From Pseudomonas pohangensis (GTDB taxonomy: Bacteria > Pseudomonadota > Gammaproteobacteria > Pseudomonadales > Pseudomonadaceae): DNA of 64,000 nucleotides. Below, piece by piece: positions 42,146 to 50,863 of the stretch. The stretch spans positions 1,550,001 through 1,614,000 of the forward strand of contig NZ_LT629785.1 of the NCBI RefSeq assembly GCF_900105995.1, written 5' to 3'. Made by a program: the position numbers and the translations under genes. The notes beneath the pieces were generated by a model. The model ran no database searches and was not told the origin of the DNA. It saw only the letters and a program-made list of their open reading frames with translations. Each line of letters starts with the position of its first letter. Position 1 is the stretch's first letter.

Positions 42146-42775
42146 CTACCGGTTGATCGGGCAACCGGTCGCTGCTTGCAGTTCATCGAAACTGACGCCA
42201 TCAGCCAGTTCCACCAGTTGCAGCCCCTTGGCAGTCACATCCAGCACGGCCAGGTCGGTGATGATGCGGCTGACGACTTTCACGCCGGTCAGCGGCAGGT
42301 CGCAGTTGCGCAGAATCTTGTGTGCGCCACCTTTGGCCGTGTGCTCCATCAGCACCACCACGCGCTTGACCCCGGCTACCAGATCCATGGCGCCGCCCAT
42401 GCCCTTGACCATCTTGCCGGGGATCATCCAGTTGGCCAGGTCGCCCTGTTCCGACACCTGCATGGCGCCGAGGATCGACAGGTTGATATGCCCGCCGCGG
42501 ATCATGGCGAAGGAGTCGGCACTGTTGAAAAAGCTGCTGCCGGGCAGGGTGGTGATGGTCTGCTTGCCGGCGTTGATCAGGTCGGCGTCGACTTCCTCTT
42601 CACGGGGGAAGGGGCCAATGCCGAGCAGGCCGTTTTCGCTCTGCAGCCAGACATCCATACCCTCGGGGATGTAGTTGGCGACCAGGGTCGGCAGGCCGAT
42701 GCCGAGGTTGACGTAGAAGCCGTCCTGCAATTCCTGTGCGGCACGCTGGGCCATTTGTTCACGAGTCCAGGCCAT
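42146..42775 (-). CDS. scoB: 3-oxoacid CoA-transferase subunit B
   Basis: A 209-residue subunit: FYVNLGIGLPTLVANYIPEG and the active-site Glu in WLQSENGLLGIGPF, then GGHINLSILGAMQVSEQGD and MVKGMGGAMDLVAG are the beta-subunit pattern. With subunit A, one base upstream, it moves CoA from succinyl- or acetyl-CoA to acetoacetate. It completes leucine degradation begun by the liu genes to the right. Could also be named atoA. Confidence 0.92.
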   Translation of the reverse strand: MAWTREQMAQRAAQELQDGFYVNLGIGLPTLVANYIPEGMDVWLQSENGLLGIGPFPREEEVDADLINAGKQTITTLPGSSFFNSADSFAMIRGGHINLSILGAMQVSEQGDLANWMIPGKMVKGMGGAMDLVAGVKRVVVLMEHTAKGGAHKILRNCDLPLTGVKVVSRIITDLAVLDVTAKGLQLVELADGVSFDELQAATGCPINR

Positions 42776-42776
42776 C

Positions 42777-43475
42777 TCATGCGCTCCTTACAGTACGTTG
42801 TTCGATACGCTTTTCCGACTGGGCATTGAGCACCAGGCGCTGCACGTAGACGCCCGGCAGATGCACCTGATCCGGTTCGAAGCTGCCGGTCTCGACAATT
42901 TCTTCCACCTCAACCACGCAGACCTTGCCGGCCATGGCCGCCAGCGGGTTGAAGTTGCGCGCGGTCTTGTTGAACAGCAGGTTGCCGGATTTGTCGGCCT
43001 TCCTGGCTTTGACCAGGGAAACGTCGGCAGTCAGCGAGTGCTCCATGACGTACCACTCGCCATTGAACTGGCGGGTTTCCTTGCCCTCGGCAACCAGGGT
43101 GCCGTAGCCGGTTTTGGTGTAAAAGGCCGGAATTCCGGCGCCACCGGCCCGTAGTTTTTCCGCCAGGGTGCCTTGTGGGGTGAAGTCCAGTTTCAATTCG
43201 CCAGCCAGGTACTGGCGCTCAAACTCCTTGTTCTCGCCCACATAGGAGGAAATCATCTTGCTGATCTGCCGCGTGGTCAGCAGTTGGCCGAGGCCAAAAC
43301 CATCGACACCGGCGTTGTTGCTGATCACAGTGAGGTTCTTCTTGCCGCTATCGCGCAATGCCGCAATCAGCGCCTCGGGAATGCCGCACAGGCCAAAACC
43401 GCCGACGGCCAGGGTCATGCCGTCTTCCACCAGCCCGTCGAGGGCGGTGGCTGCATCCGGGTAGATTTTATTCAT
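42777..43475 (-). CDS. scoA: 3-oxoacid CoA-transferase subunit A
   Basis: A 232-residue subunit: MTLAVGGFGLCGIPEALIAAL, LTVISNNAGVDGFGLGQLL and KMISSYVGENKEFERQYL, then GIPAFYTKTGYGT. Partner of the downstream B subunit, acting on acetoacetate made by LiuE. It is separated from liuE by an 80-bp gap containing a palindromic repeat pair, but stays in the same orientation. atoD is an alternative name. Confidence 0.93.
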   Translation of the reverse strand: MNKIYPDAATALDGLVEDGMTLAVGGFGLCGIPEALIAALRDSGKKNLTVISNNAGVDGFGLGQLLTTRQISKMISSYVGENKEFERQYLAGELKLDFTPQGTLAEKLRAGGAGIPAFYTKTGYGTLVAEGKETRQFNGEWYVMEHSLTADVSLVKARKADKSGNLLFNKTARNFNPLAAMAGKVCVVEVEEIVETGSFEPDQVHLPGVYVQRLVLNAQSEKRIEQRTVRSA

Positions 43476-43489
43476 GGAGCGCCTCGTTG

Positions 43490-43547
43490 GTAGGGTGGGC
43501 TTCAGCCCACCGTGTAGCTAATGCGGGTGGGCTGAAGCCCACCCTAC
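43490..43547. repeat. GGTGGGCTTCAGCCCACC repeat pair between scoA and liuE
   Basis: GTAGGGTGGGCTTCAGCCC and the inverted GGGCTGAAGCCCACCCTAC flank 18 bases. Good, nearly identical copy of the family. Confidence 0.92.
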
Positions 43548-43555
43548 GAATTCAA

Positions 43556-44452
43556 TCAGTGCTGGCGAGCCCGCGCCACCCGCGAGCCGTTGTCGCGGCC
43601 GAGCAGAGTGCAGATGCGTTGCCCGGCGCTGATCAGCTGATCCAGATCGATACCGGTATTTATACCCAAACCGTTGAGCATGTAGAGCACGTCCTCAGTC
43701 GAGACATTGCCGCTGGCGCCCTTGGCGTAAGGGCAGCCACCGAGGCCGGCGACCGAGCTGTCGAACACGCTGACGCCTTCCAGCAAGCTGGCGTAGATAT
43801 TCGCCAGTGCCTGACCGTAGGTGTCGTGGAAGTGCCCGGCCAGCTTGTCCCGGGGAATCCTTGCACTCACCACGTCGATCAGCTGGCGGGTCGCGCCGGG
43901 GGTGCCGGTGCCGATGGTGTCGCCCAGCGAGACTTCATAGCAGCCCATGGCAAACAGCTCGGCGGCGACATGGGCGACTTGTTGCGGGTCGATGGCGCCG
44001 TCATAAGGGCAACCGAGCACACAGGAGACATAACCACGTACGCGGATGCCATTGGCCTTGGCGGCCTCCATCACCGGTACGAAGCGCTCGAGGCTTTCGC
44101 TGATCGAGCAATTGATGTTCTTTTGCGAGAAGGCTTCAGAGGCGGCGGCGAACACCGCGACTTCTTTCACGCCGGCGGCCAGCGCGCCTTCAAAGCCCTT
44201 GAGGTTGGGGGTCAAGGCGGCATAGGTGATGCCCGGCTGTTGCTGGATTTGTGCGAACACCTCGGCGCTGCCGGCCATTTGCGGCACCCACTTGGGCGAG
44301 ACAAAACTGCCGACTTCGATATAGCTCAGCCCGGCGCTGCTCAGGTCATCGACCAGACGCACCTTGTCGGCCACGCTGATCGGCTGTTTCTCGTTTTGCA
44401 GGCCATCACGCGGGCCAACTTCAACCAGGCGGACGTTACTGGGCAATGGCAT
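43556..44452 (-). CDS. liuE: Hydroxymethylglutaryl-CoA lyase LiuE
   Basis: A 298-residue lyase. LVEVGPRDGLQNEKQPI opens the TIM barrel, SFVSPKWVPQMAGS follows, and CVLGCPYDG plus GHFHDTYGQALANIYASL carry the metal ligands and DSSVAGLGGCPYAKGASGN the catalytic Cys loop. Splits HMG-CoA to acetoacetate and acetyl-CoA. The ATG at 44452 has GGAG 8 bases upstream and gives the recalled family start; ATG 44458 is too close to it. Confidence 0.94.
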   Translation of the reverse strand: MPLPSNVRLVEVGPRDGLQNEKQPISVADKVRLVDDLSSAGLSYIEVGSFVSPKWVPQMAGSAEVFAQIQQQPGITYAALTPNLKGFEGALAAGVKEVAVFAAASEAFSQKNINCSISESLERFVPVMEAAKANGIRVRGYVSCVLGCPYDGAIDPQQVAHVAAELFAMGCYEVSLGDTIGTGTPGATRQLIDVVSARIPRDKLAGHFHDTYGQALANIYASLLEGVSVFDSSVAGLGGCPYAKGASGNVSTEDVLYMLNGLGINTGIDLDQLISAGQRICTLLGRDNGSRVARARQH

Positions 44453-44464
44453 ATCCATTTCTCC

Positions 44465-44518
44465 GTAGGGTGGGCTGCAGCCCACCGGATTCAAGTGGTG
44501 GGCTGAAGCCCACCCTAC
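44465..44518. repeat. Palindromic repeat pair directly upstream of liuE
   Basis: GTAGGGTGGGCTGCAGCCC and GGGCTGAAGCCCACCCTAC. The pair ends right at the liuE ribosome site (TACGGAG), so folding of the element may affect liuE translation. Confidence 0.9.
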
Positions 44519-44525
44519 GTAACTG

Positions 44526-44640
44526 TAGTTTGATCGTTCCCACGCTCTGCGTGGGAACGCAGCTCTTGACGCTCTGGCGTCCACGCCACAACAGCGTAAC
44601 GCAGAGCGTCACCGGCCAGGCTCCCACGCTGGAGTACGGG
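44526..44640. repeat. TCGTTCCCACGCTCTGCGTGGGAA-type Pseudomonas repeat
   Basis: GATCGTTCCCACGC, its complement GCGTGGGAAC and further CACGCTGG/GACGCTCTGGCGTCC hairpins make up about 110 bp. A repeat beginning with this sequence is spread widely in Pseudomonas genomes. Fills the rest of the liuD-liuE gap. Confidence 0.85.
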
Positions 44641-44661
44641 AGCCATCAGCGTAAAACGGTT

Positions 44662-46605
44662 TTAGGCAGATTCAAGCTCCACCAGGGTGGTGCCTTCGTT
44701 GACCAGTTCGCCTTCACTGCAATACAGCGCCTTGACCACACCGGCTTCGGCGGCGCGGATGCTGTGCTCCATCTTCATCGCCTCCAGCACCACCAGCGCG
44801 GTACCGGCCTCCACCGCCTGGCCGACTTCCACCAGGATGCGCACGATGCTGCCGTTCATCGGTGCAGTCATGCCGCCGTGCTGATGATGGCTGGCTTCGG
44901 CCGCGGCAATGGGGTCGTAGCACTGCACGCAGAGCAACTCGTCTTGCCATTGCAGATACAGATTGTCGCCGCGACGAATCGCCAGGTGCTGGCTGCGCAA
45001 ACCGTCCTGCTCGACCTGCAGGAAATCACCGTGCAACTGGATCAGGCCGGGTGCGTTATGGCGCAGGCGCACCTGTTGCTGCTCGCCATTGCATTGCAGG
45101 TGCAGATTGATTTCCGTCGGGCCGCCGGCACGCCAGCCGCTATTGCTCGCCCAGGACGAGTGCAGGTCGTCACTGCGCTGGCGTTGCGCCTGGCTCTGGC
45201 GCATGGCTTCGGCGGCCAGATTCCAGAAGGCGGCGGGCAGGGTGACGGGCTCGGGCAGCAGGACCGCCTGATGCCGCTCGATAAAGCCGGTATCCAGCTC
45301 AGCCCCGGCAAAGGCCGGGTGGGCGAGGATGCGCTGCAAGAACAGCAGGTTGGTCCTGAAACCACCCACGGCGGTTTCCCTGACCATGGCCAGCAAACGC
45401 TGGCGGGCTTCCTCGCGGTTCTCGCCCCAGGCAATCAGTTTGCCGAGCATCGGGTCGTAGAAGGGCGAAATCTCGTCACCTTGCTCGACGCCGCTATCCA
45501 CGCGACGACCGGGGCCGGGGTTGGATTCGCGGTACAGGTCCAAGTGGCCGGAGGCGGGCAGGAAGTCATTGGCCGGGTCTTCGGCATACAGGCGCACTTC
45601 AATCGCATGGCCATTGAGTGGCACCTGTTCTTGGCTGATCGGCAGCGCTTCGCCACGGGCCACGCGAATCTGCCAGGCCACCAGGTCGAGGCCGGTGATG
45701 GCTTCGGTCACCGGGTGCTCCACTTGCAGGCGGGTGTTCATCTCCATAAAGAAGAACTGGCCACGGGCATCCAGCAAAAACTCCACGGTGCCGGCGCCGA
45801 CATAGCCGATGGCTTGTGCGGCTTTCACCGCGGCCTCACCCATGGCACGACGCAACTCTGGCGTCAGGCCCGGTGCCGGGGCTTCTTCGACCACCTTCTG
45901 GTGGCGACGCTGGATCGAGCAATCGCGCTCATTCAGGTACAGGCAGTTGCCGTGTTGATCGGCGAATACCTGGATTTCTACGTGGCGCGGTTGCAGCACG
46001 TACTTTTCCACCAGCATGCGTGAGTCGCCAAAAGCGGACAGTGCCTCGCGCTGCGCCGACTCCAGGCACTCGATCAGCTGCGCTTCGCTTTCCGCCACCT
46101 TCATGCCCTTGCCGCCACCGCCGGCAGTGGCCTTGAGCAGCACCGGGTAGCCGATTTTTTCGCAGGCGGCGCGGAAGGTTTGCAGATCCTGGGCCTCGCC
46201 GTGGTAACCAGGTACCAGCGGCACCCCGGCTTGTTCCATCAGGGATTTGGCGGCGGATTTGCTGCCCATGGCGTCAATCGAACTGGCCGGAGGGCCAAGA
46301 AACACCAGTCCGGCGGCTTCGATGGCCCGGGCAAAACCGGCGTTTTCCGAGAGAAAACCGTAACCCGGGTGAATGGCCTGGGCGCCGCTGGCTTTGGCTG
46401 CGGCGATAATCTTGTCTACCAGCAGGTAGCTGTCAGCCGGTTTCGCGCCGCCGAGGTTGATCGCGATATCCGCTTCACGCACATGCCGGGCATGGCTGTC
46501 GATGGCGCTGTGAACCGCCACGGTAGTCAGGCCCATGGCCTTGGCGGTACGCATCACGCGGCAGGCGATTTCGCCGCGGTTGGCCACCAGAAGAGTGGTA
46601 ATCAT
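44662..46605 (-). CDS. liuD: Methylcrotonoyl-CoA carboxylase biotin-carrying subunit LiuD
   Basis: A 647-residue biotin carboxylase plus carrier. LLVANRGEIACRVMRTAK opens it; VLLKATAGGGGKGMKVA is the ATP-grasp loop and FFMEMNTRLQVEHPVTEAI the active-site pattern, with the final VVLEAMKMEHSIRA holding the biotinylated Lys. With LiuB it carboxylates 3-methylcrotonyl-CoA. Ends the operon part before liuE; 3 bases behind liuC. Confidence 0.95.
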   Translation of the reverse strand: MITTLLVANRGEIACRVMRTAKAMGLTTVAVHSAIDSHARHVREADIAINLGGAKPADSYLLVDKIIAAAKASGAQAIHPGYGFLSENAGFARAIEAAGLVFLGPPASSIDAMGSKSAAKSLMEQAGVPLVPGYHGEAQDLQTFRAACEKIGYPVLLKATAGGGGKGMKVAESEAQLIECLESAQREALSAFGDSRMLVEKYVLQPRHVEIQVFADQHGNCLYLNERDCSIQRRHQKVVEEAPAPGLTPELRRAMGEAAVKAAQAIGYVGAGTVEFLLDARGQFFFMEMNTRLQVEHPVTEAITGLDLVAWQIRVARGEALPISQEQVPLNGHAIEVRLYAEDPANDFLPASGHLDLYRESNPGPGRRVDSGVEQGDEISPFYDPMLGKLIAWGENREEARQRLLAMVRETAVGGFRTNLLFLQRILAHPAFAGAELDTGFIERHQAVLLPEPVTLPAAFWNLAAEAMRQSQAQRQRSDDLHSSWASNSGWRAGGPTEINLHLQCNGEQQQVRLRHNAPGLIQLHGDFLQVEQDGLRSQHLAIRRGDNLYLQWQDELLCVQCYDPIAAAEASHHQHGGMTAPMNGSIVRILVEVGQAVEAGTALVVLEAMKMEHSIRAAEAGVVKALYCSEGELVNEGTTLVELESA

Positions 46606-46608
46606 CGG

Positions 46609-47403
46609 TTATTGCTCCTGCCAGGATGGTTTGCGCTTTTCCAGAAAGGCATGCAGCCCTTCCTGGCCTTCGGCGCTGACGCGGATGCGCGCAATGGCGC
46701 TTTCGGTTGAGCGGCGCAGGCCGGGGGTCAGTTCACCGGCGGCCACTTCGTTGTACAGCGCCTTGCAAGCGACCATGGCCTGCGGGCTGTTGAGCAGCAG
46801 ATTGCTGATCCAGCCAGCGAGTTGCGCCTCCAGTTCTTCGGCCGGGTAGGCCTCGCTGAGCAGGCCCAGTTCGGCCGCTTTGCGGCCGTCAAAACGCTCG
46901 GCGGTCATCGAGTAGCGCCGCGCGGCGCGTTCGCCCATGGCCTTGACCACGAACGGACTGATGGTTGCCGGCATCAGGCCGATACGCACTTCGGACAGGC
47001 TGAACAGCGCGGTATCGGCACCGATAGCCATATCACAGCAGCTGACCAGGCCCACTGCGCCACCAAAGGCGGCACCTTGCACCACAGCCAGTGTCGGCTT
47101 CTTCAGCTGATAAAGGTTGTACAGCAGCTCGGCCAGATTGCGCGCATCGGCCAGGTTGCCGTTGAAATCCAGGGTGGCGGCTTCCTGCATCCAGCCCAGG
47201 TCGCCGCCGGCGCAGAAGTGCTTGCCGCGACCGCGCAGCAGCAGCAGGCGCACGGCCGGATCGGCCGCCACCTGGTCCAGGGCCAGAATCAGTTCGCTGA
47301 TGGTGGCGCTGTTGAAGGCGTTGTTCTTTTCCGGGCGGTTCAACCACAGGGTGGCGATGCCACGGCTGTCGGTTTCCAGCTCGATGTTCTGGTAGTCAGT
47401 CAT
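46609..47403 (-). CDS. liuC: Methylglutaconyl-CoA hydratase LiuC
   Basis: A 264-residue enoyl-CoA hydratase. GIATLWLNRPEKNNAFN, LRGRGKHFCAGGDLGWMQ and AVVQGAAFGGAVGLVSCCD are the crotonase motifs with the oxyanion Gly and the Glu region. It hydrates 3-methylglutaconyl-CoA to HMG-CoA. Starts at ATG 47403 (MTDYQNIEL); a longer frame runs through the repeat upstream and is not used. Confidence 0.94.
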   Translation of the reverse strand: MTDYQNIELETDSRGIATLWLNRPEKNNAFNSATISELILALDQVAADPAVRLLLLRGRGKHFCAGGDLGWMQEAATLDFNGNLADARNLAELLYNLYQLKKPTLAVVQGAAFGGAVGLVSCCDMAIGADTALFSLSEVRIGLMPATISPFVVKAMGERAARRYSMTAERFDGRKAAELGLLSEAYPAEELEAQLAGWISNLLLNSPQAMVACKALYNEVAAGELTPGLRRSTESAIARIRVSAEGQEGLHAFLEKRKPSWQEQ

Positions 47404-47425
47404 GTGCTCAGGCTCTCGGAACTCG

Positions 47426-47488
47426 GTAGGGTGGGCTTCAGCCCACCGCTTGTTGTGCATATCACTGGTGGGCTGAAGCCCACCCTAC
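47426..47488. repeat. Palindromic repeat pair between liuC and liuB
   Basis: GTAGGGTGGGCTTCAGCCC and GGGCTGAAGCCCACCCTAC about 25 bases apart. Same family as at 43490. Confidence 0.92.
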
Positions 47489-47497
47489 AGACATCCG

Positions 47498-49105
47498 TTA
47501 CATGCGGAACACGCCGAAGGTGGTCGGCTCGATCGGGGCATTGAGGCTGGCCGAGAGCGCCAGGGCCAGGACTTCGCGGGTTTGTGCCGGGTCGATGACA
47601 CCGTCGTCCCACAAACGGGCGCTGGAGTAGTAGGGATGACCCTGGCGCTCGTACTGCTCAAGGATTGGCTGCTTGATCTTCGCTTCTTCCTCGGCAGACA
47701 AGGTTTCTCCGGCCCGCTCCAGTTGCTCGCGCTTGACCTGCACCAGTACGCCGGCGGCCTGTTCGCCGCCCATAATGGAGATGCGCGCATTCGGCCACAT
47801 CCACAGAAAGCGCGGGTCGTAGGCGCGGCCGCACATGCCGTAGTTGCCGGCACCGAAGCTGCCGCCGATGATCACGGTGAACTTCGGCACCTTGGCGCAG
47901 GCCACCGCCGTCACCAGCTTGGCACCGTGTTTGGCGATGCCGCCGGCTTCGTATTTTTGCCCGACCATAAAGCCGGTGATGTTCTGCAGAAACAGCAGCG
48001 GAATACCGCGCTGACAAGCCAGCTCGATAAAGTGCGCGCCTTTCTGCGCCGACTCGGCAAACAGGATGCCGTTGTTGGCCAGAATGGCGATGGGGTAGCC
48101 GTTGATATGGGCGAAGCCGCACACCAGAGTGGCGCCGAACAGCGCCTTGAACTCGTCGAATACCGAGTCATCAACAATGCGCGCTATCACTTCGCGCACG
48201 TCATAGGGCTGTTTGGCGTCGGCCGGAATCACTCCGTAGATTTCCTCGGCGGCATAGCGTGGCAGAACCGGCACTTTGCTGTTGACCACGCCCAGCTTGC
48301 GCCAGTTGAGGTTGGCGATGCAGCGCCGGGCCAGGGCCAGGGCGTGTTCATCGTCTTCGGCGTAATGGTCGGCCACCCCGGAGATTTTGCAGTGCACATC
48401 GGCGCCACCGAGTTCTTCTGCAGTCACCACTTCACCGGTGGCCGCGCGCACCAGCGGCGGCCCGGCGAGGAAGATGGTGGCCTGGTTGCGCACCATGATC
48501 GACTCGTCGGCCATGGCCGGCACATAGGCACCGCCAGCGGTGCAGGAGCCCATGACCACGGCAATCTGCGGGATGCCCATGGCACTCATGTTGGCCTGAT
48601 TGAAGAAGATATGCCCGAAGTGCTCGCGATCGGGGAATACCTCGTCCTGCCGCGGCAGGTTGCCGCCGCCCGAATCCACCAGATAGATACACGGCAGGCG
48701 GTTTTCGCGGGCGATGGTCTGCGCGCGCAGGTGCTTTTTCACCGTCAGCGGGTAGTAGCTGCCGCCTTTGACCGTGGCATCGTTGGCCAGAATCATGCAC
48801 TCGACACCTTCCACCCGGCCTATACCGGCAACCACGCCAGCGGCTGGTACGTCCTCGCCATACACCTCGTGGGCGGCCAGCTGGCCAATCTCGAGAAACG
48901 GCGAGCCGGCATCCAGCAGACAGTTGATACGGTCACGCGGCAGCAACTTGCCGCGCGCGACGTGCCGTGCCTGGGCCTTCTCGCCGCCGCCTTCGTGAGC
49001 ACGGGCGAGCAGGGCGCGCAGTTGCACGACCTGCTCGAGCATGGCCGCGCTGTTGTTGGCGAACTCGGGGCTGCGGGTGTTGATCTGGGTGCTGAGAATG
49101 GTCAT
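47498..49105 (-). CDS. liuB: Methylcrotonoyl-CoA carboxylase carboxyltransferase subunit LiuB
   Basis: A 535-residue carboxyltransferase. RERINCL-like RDRINCLLDAGSPFLEIG, GYPIAILANNGILFAESAQKG is split here over GYPIAILANNGILF and AESAQKGAHFIEL; GSFGAGNYGMCGRAY and WPNARISIMGGEQAAGVL are the acyl-CoA and biotin-site motifs. Pairs with LiuD. It carboxylates 3-methylcrotonyl-CoA to 3-methylglutaconyl-CoA. Downstream of liuA, gap with a repeat. Confidence 0.95.
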   Translation of the reverse strand: MTILSTQINTRSPEFANNSAAMLEQVVQLRALLARAHEGGGEKAQARHVARGKLLPRDRINCLLDAGSPFLEIGQLAAHEVYGEDVPAAGVVAGIGRVEGVECMILANDATVKGGSYYPLTVKKHLRAQTIARENRLPCIYLVDSGGGNLPRQDEVFPDREHFGHIFFNQANMSAMGIPQIAVVMGSCTAGGAYVPAMADESIMVRNQATIFLAGPPLVRAATGEVVTAEELGGADVHCKISGVADHYAEDDEHALALARRCIANLNWRKLGVVNSKVPVLPRYAAEEIYGVIPADAKQPYDVREVIARIVDDSVFDEFKALFGATLVCGFAHINGYPIAILANNGILFAESAQKGAHFIELACQRGIPLLFLQNITGFMVGQKYEAGGIAKHGAKLVTAVACAKVPKFTVIIGGSFGAGNYGMCGRAYDPRFLWMWPNARISIMGGEQAAGVLVQVKREQLERAGETLSAEEEAKIKQPILEQYERQGHPYYSSARLWDDGVIDPAQTREVLALALSASLNAPIEPTTFGVFRM

Positions 49106-49129
49106 TTCTGATCCCGTACAGTGTCTTTC

Positions 49130-49187
49130 GTAGGGTGGGCTTCAGCCCACCAGTACGCTGGCAGCGTTGGGCTGAAGCCCACCCTGC
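49130..49187. repeat. Palindromic repeat pair between liuB and liuA
   Basis: GTAGGGTGGGCTTCAGCCC and GGGCTGAAGCCCACCCTGC flank 21 bases. Same family as above. Confidence 0.92.
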
Positions 49188-49195
49188 GTCCTGAG

Positions 49196-50359
49196 CTATT
49201 TGGTTTCGTTGAACAGCTCGCGGCCGATCAGCATGCGGCGTACTTCGCTGGTGCCGGCGCCGATCTCGTAGAGCTTGGCGTCGCGCAACAGGCGGCCAGC
49301 CGGGTACTCGTTGGTGTAGCCGTTGCCGCCGAGCAACTGGATGGTATCCAGCGCCATCCTGGTAGCCATTTCGGCGGTGTAGAGAATTACCGCAGCGGCG
49401 TCCTTGCGCGATTCTTCACCGCGATCACAGGCCTTGGCCACGTTGTACAGGTAGGACTTGGAGGCGTTCATGCCGGCGTACATGTCGGCGACCTTGCCCT
49501 GCACCAGCTGGAATTCACCGATCGACTGGTTGAATTGGCGGCGTTCGTGAATGTACGGCAGGACCACGTCCATGCAGGCGGTCATGATCCCGGTGGGGCC
49601 GCCGGAAAGCACGGTGCGCTCGAAATCCAGACCGCTCATCAGTACGGCTACGCCACGACCTTCTGCACCAAGGATGTTTTCCGCCGGCACTTCGCAGTCC
49701 TGGAACACCAGTTCGCAGGTGTTGGAGCCGCGCATGCCGAGCTTGTCGAGCTTCTGGTGGCGGGAGAAACCCTTGAAATCGCGTTCGACGATAAAGGCGG
49801 TCATGCCTTTGGAACCGGCATTCACATCGGTCTTGGCGTAGATCACGTAGGTGTGGGCGTCCGGGCCATTGGTGATCCACATCTTGTTGCCGTTCAGCAC
49901 GTAGTGGTCGCCTTTGCGCTCGGCGCGCAGCTTCATCGACACCACGTCGGAGCCGGCATTCGGCTCGCTCATGGCCAGGGCGCCGATATGCTCACCGCTG
50001 CACAACTTGGGCAGGTACTTGAGCTTCTGCTCGTGGGTGCCGTTCTTGTGGATCTGGTTGACGCAGAGGTTGGAGTGGGCGCCGTAGGACAGGCCGACCG
50101 AAGCCGAAGCGCGGCTGATCTCTTCCATGGCGATCACGTGGGCCAGGTAACCCATGTCGGTGCCGCCGTATTCTTCCTTCACGGTCATGCCCAGCAGGCC
50201 CATGTCACCGAACTTGCGCCACATGTCCATGGGAAACTCGTTGCTGCTGTCGATCTGTGCTGCGCGGGGTGCCAGTTCGGCTTGCGCAAACTGGTAGACC
50301 GAGTCGCGCAGCATGTCGTTGGTTTCACCAAGACCGAAGTTCAGGGACGGGAAGGACAT
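49196..50359 (-). CDS. liuA: Isovaleryl-CoA dehydrogenase LiuA
   Basis: A 387-residue acyl-CoA dehydrogenase. GLLGMTVKEEYGGTDMGYL and ALAMSEPNAGSDVVSMKLRA form the FAD and substrate site; KMWITNGPDAHTYVIYAKTD follows, and the C-terminal QLLGGNGYTNEYPAGRLLRD and EIGAGTSEVRRMLIGREL. The catalytic Glu of this subclass lies in the middle of the chain. Starts the structural part of the operon behind liuR (32-bp gap). Confidence 0.95.
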   Translation of the reverse strand: MSFPSLNFGLGETNDMLRDSVYQFAQAELAPRAAQIDSSNEFPMDMWRKFGDMGLLGMTVKEEYGGTDMGYLAHVIAMEEISRASASVGLSYGAHSNLCVNQIHKNGTHEQKLKYLPKLCSGEHIGALAMSEPNAGSDVVSMKLRAERKGDHYVLNGNKMWITNGPDAHTYVIYAKTDVNAGSKGMTAFIVERDFKGFSRHQKLDKLGMRGSNTCELVFQDCEVPAENILGAEGRGVAVLMSGLDFERTVLSGGPTGIMTACMDVVLPYIHERRQFNQSIGEFQLVQGKVADMYAGMNASKSYLYNVAKACDRGEESRKDAAAVILYTAEMATRMALDTIQLLGGNGYTNEYPAGRLLRDAKLYEIGAGTSEVRRMLIGRELFNETK

Positions 50360-50391
50360 GATTTCACCTCTGCAAAAGTGGATTAATTTGT

Positions 50392-50787
50392 TTAGTTAAT
50401 AGATTGTTTTTTAAGTGTTTCTTCCAGCGCAGCACGGCAACGCTCTTCAGCGGTATCCAGTTCCAGCTGCATTTGCTGGATGTCCAGCATCTGCTGTTCC
50501 AGTTGTGCGCGACGTTCGGCCAGCTTGCCGAGCATGGTATTGAGCTGCTTCTGGTTGCCGGCTGTCGGGTCATACAAACCGATCAGTTCCCGGCACTCAG
50601 CCAGGGAAAAGCCGATGCGCTTGCCACGCAGAATCAGCTTCAGGGCGACCTTGTCCTTGCCGGAGTAAATGCGCTCCTGGCCACGCCGTTCGGGACTGAG
50701 CAGGCCTTGCTCTTCGTAAAAGCGGATTGCGCGGGTGGTGATATCCAGCTCGCGCGCCAGATCGGAGATGCTGTAACTGGGGCTCAT
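50392..50787 (-). CDS. liuR: MerR-family repressor LiuR
   Basis: A 131-residue MerR regulator: SYSISDLARELDITTRAIRFYEEQGLL is the HTH, RRGQERIYSGKDKVALKLILRGKRIGFSL the wing region, and a coiled coil follows. No Cys-type metal site is seen at the C-terminus. It is expected to repress liuRABCDE until a leucine-derived CoA ester appears, and is the first gene of the operon. A palindrome upstream fits its operator. Confidence 0.93.
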   Translation of the reverse strand: MSPSYSISDLARELDITTRAIRFYEEQGLLSPERRGQERIYSGKDKVALKLILRGKRIGFSLAECRELIGLYDPTAGNQKQLNTMLGKLAERRAQLEQQMLDIQQMQLELDTAEERCRAALEETLKKQSIN

Positions 50788-50810
50788 GACTGCATTGCTC
50801 TGTGCTTACC

Positions 50811-50826
50811 TTTACGTTAACGTAAA
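50811..50826. promoter_or_regulatory. LiuR operator-like palindrome
   Basis: TTTACGTTAACGTAAA is a perfect 16-bp palindrome in the 76-bp gap between liuR and the divergent acyl-CoA dehydrogenase. It looks like the motif described for LiuR in proteobacteria, and its location would let it control both directions. Confidence 0.75.
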
Positions 50827-50863
50827 CCTGTAAGCCGTTACTGTCAATCCGTGGAGAGTCCTG

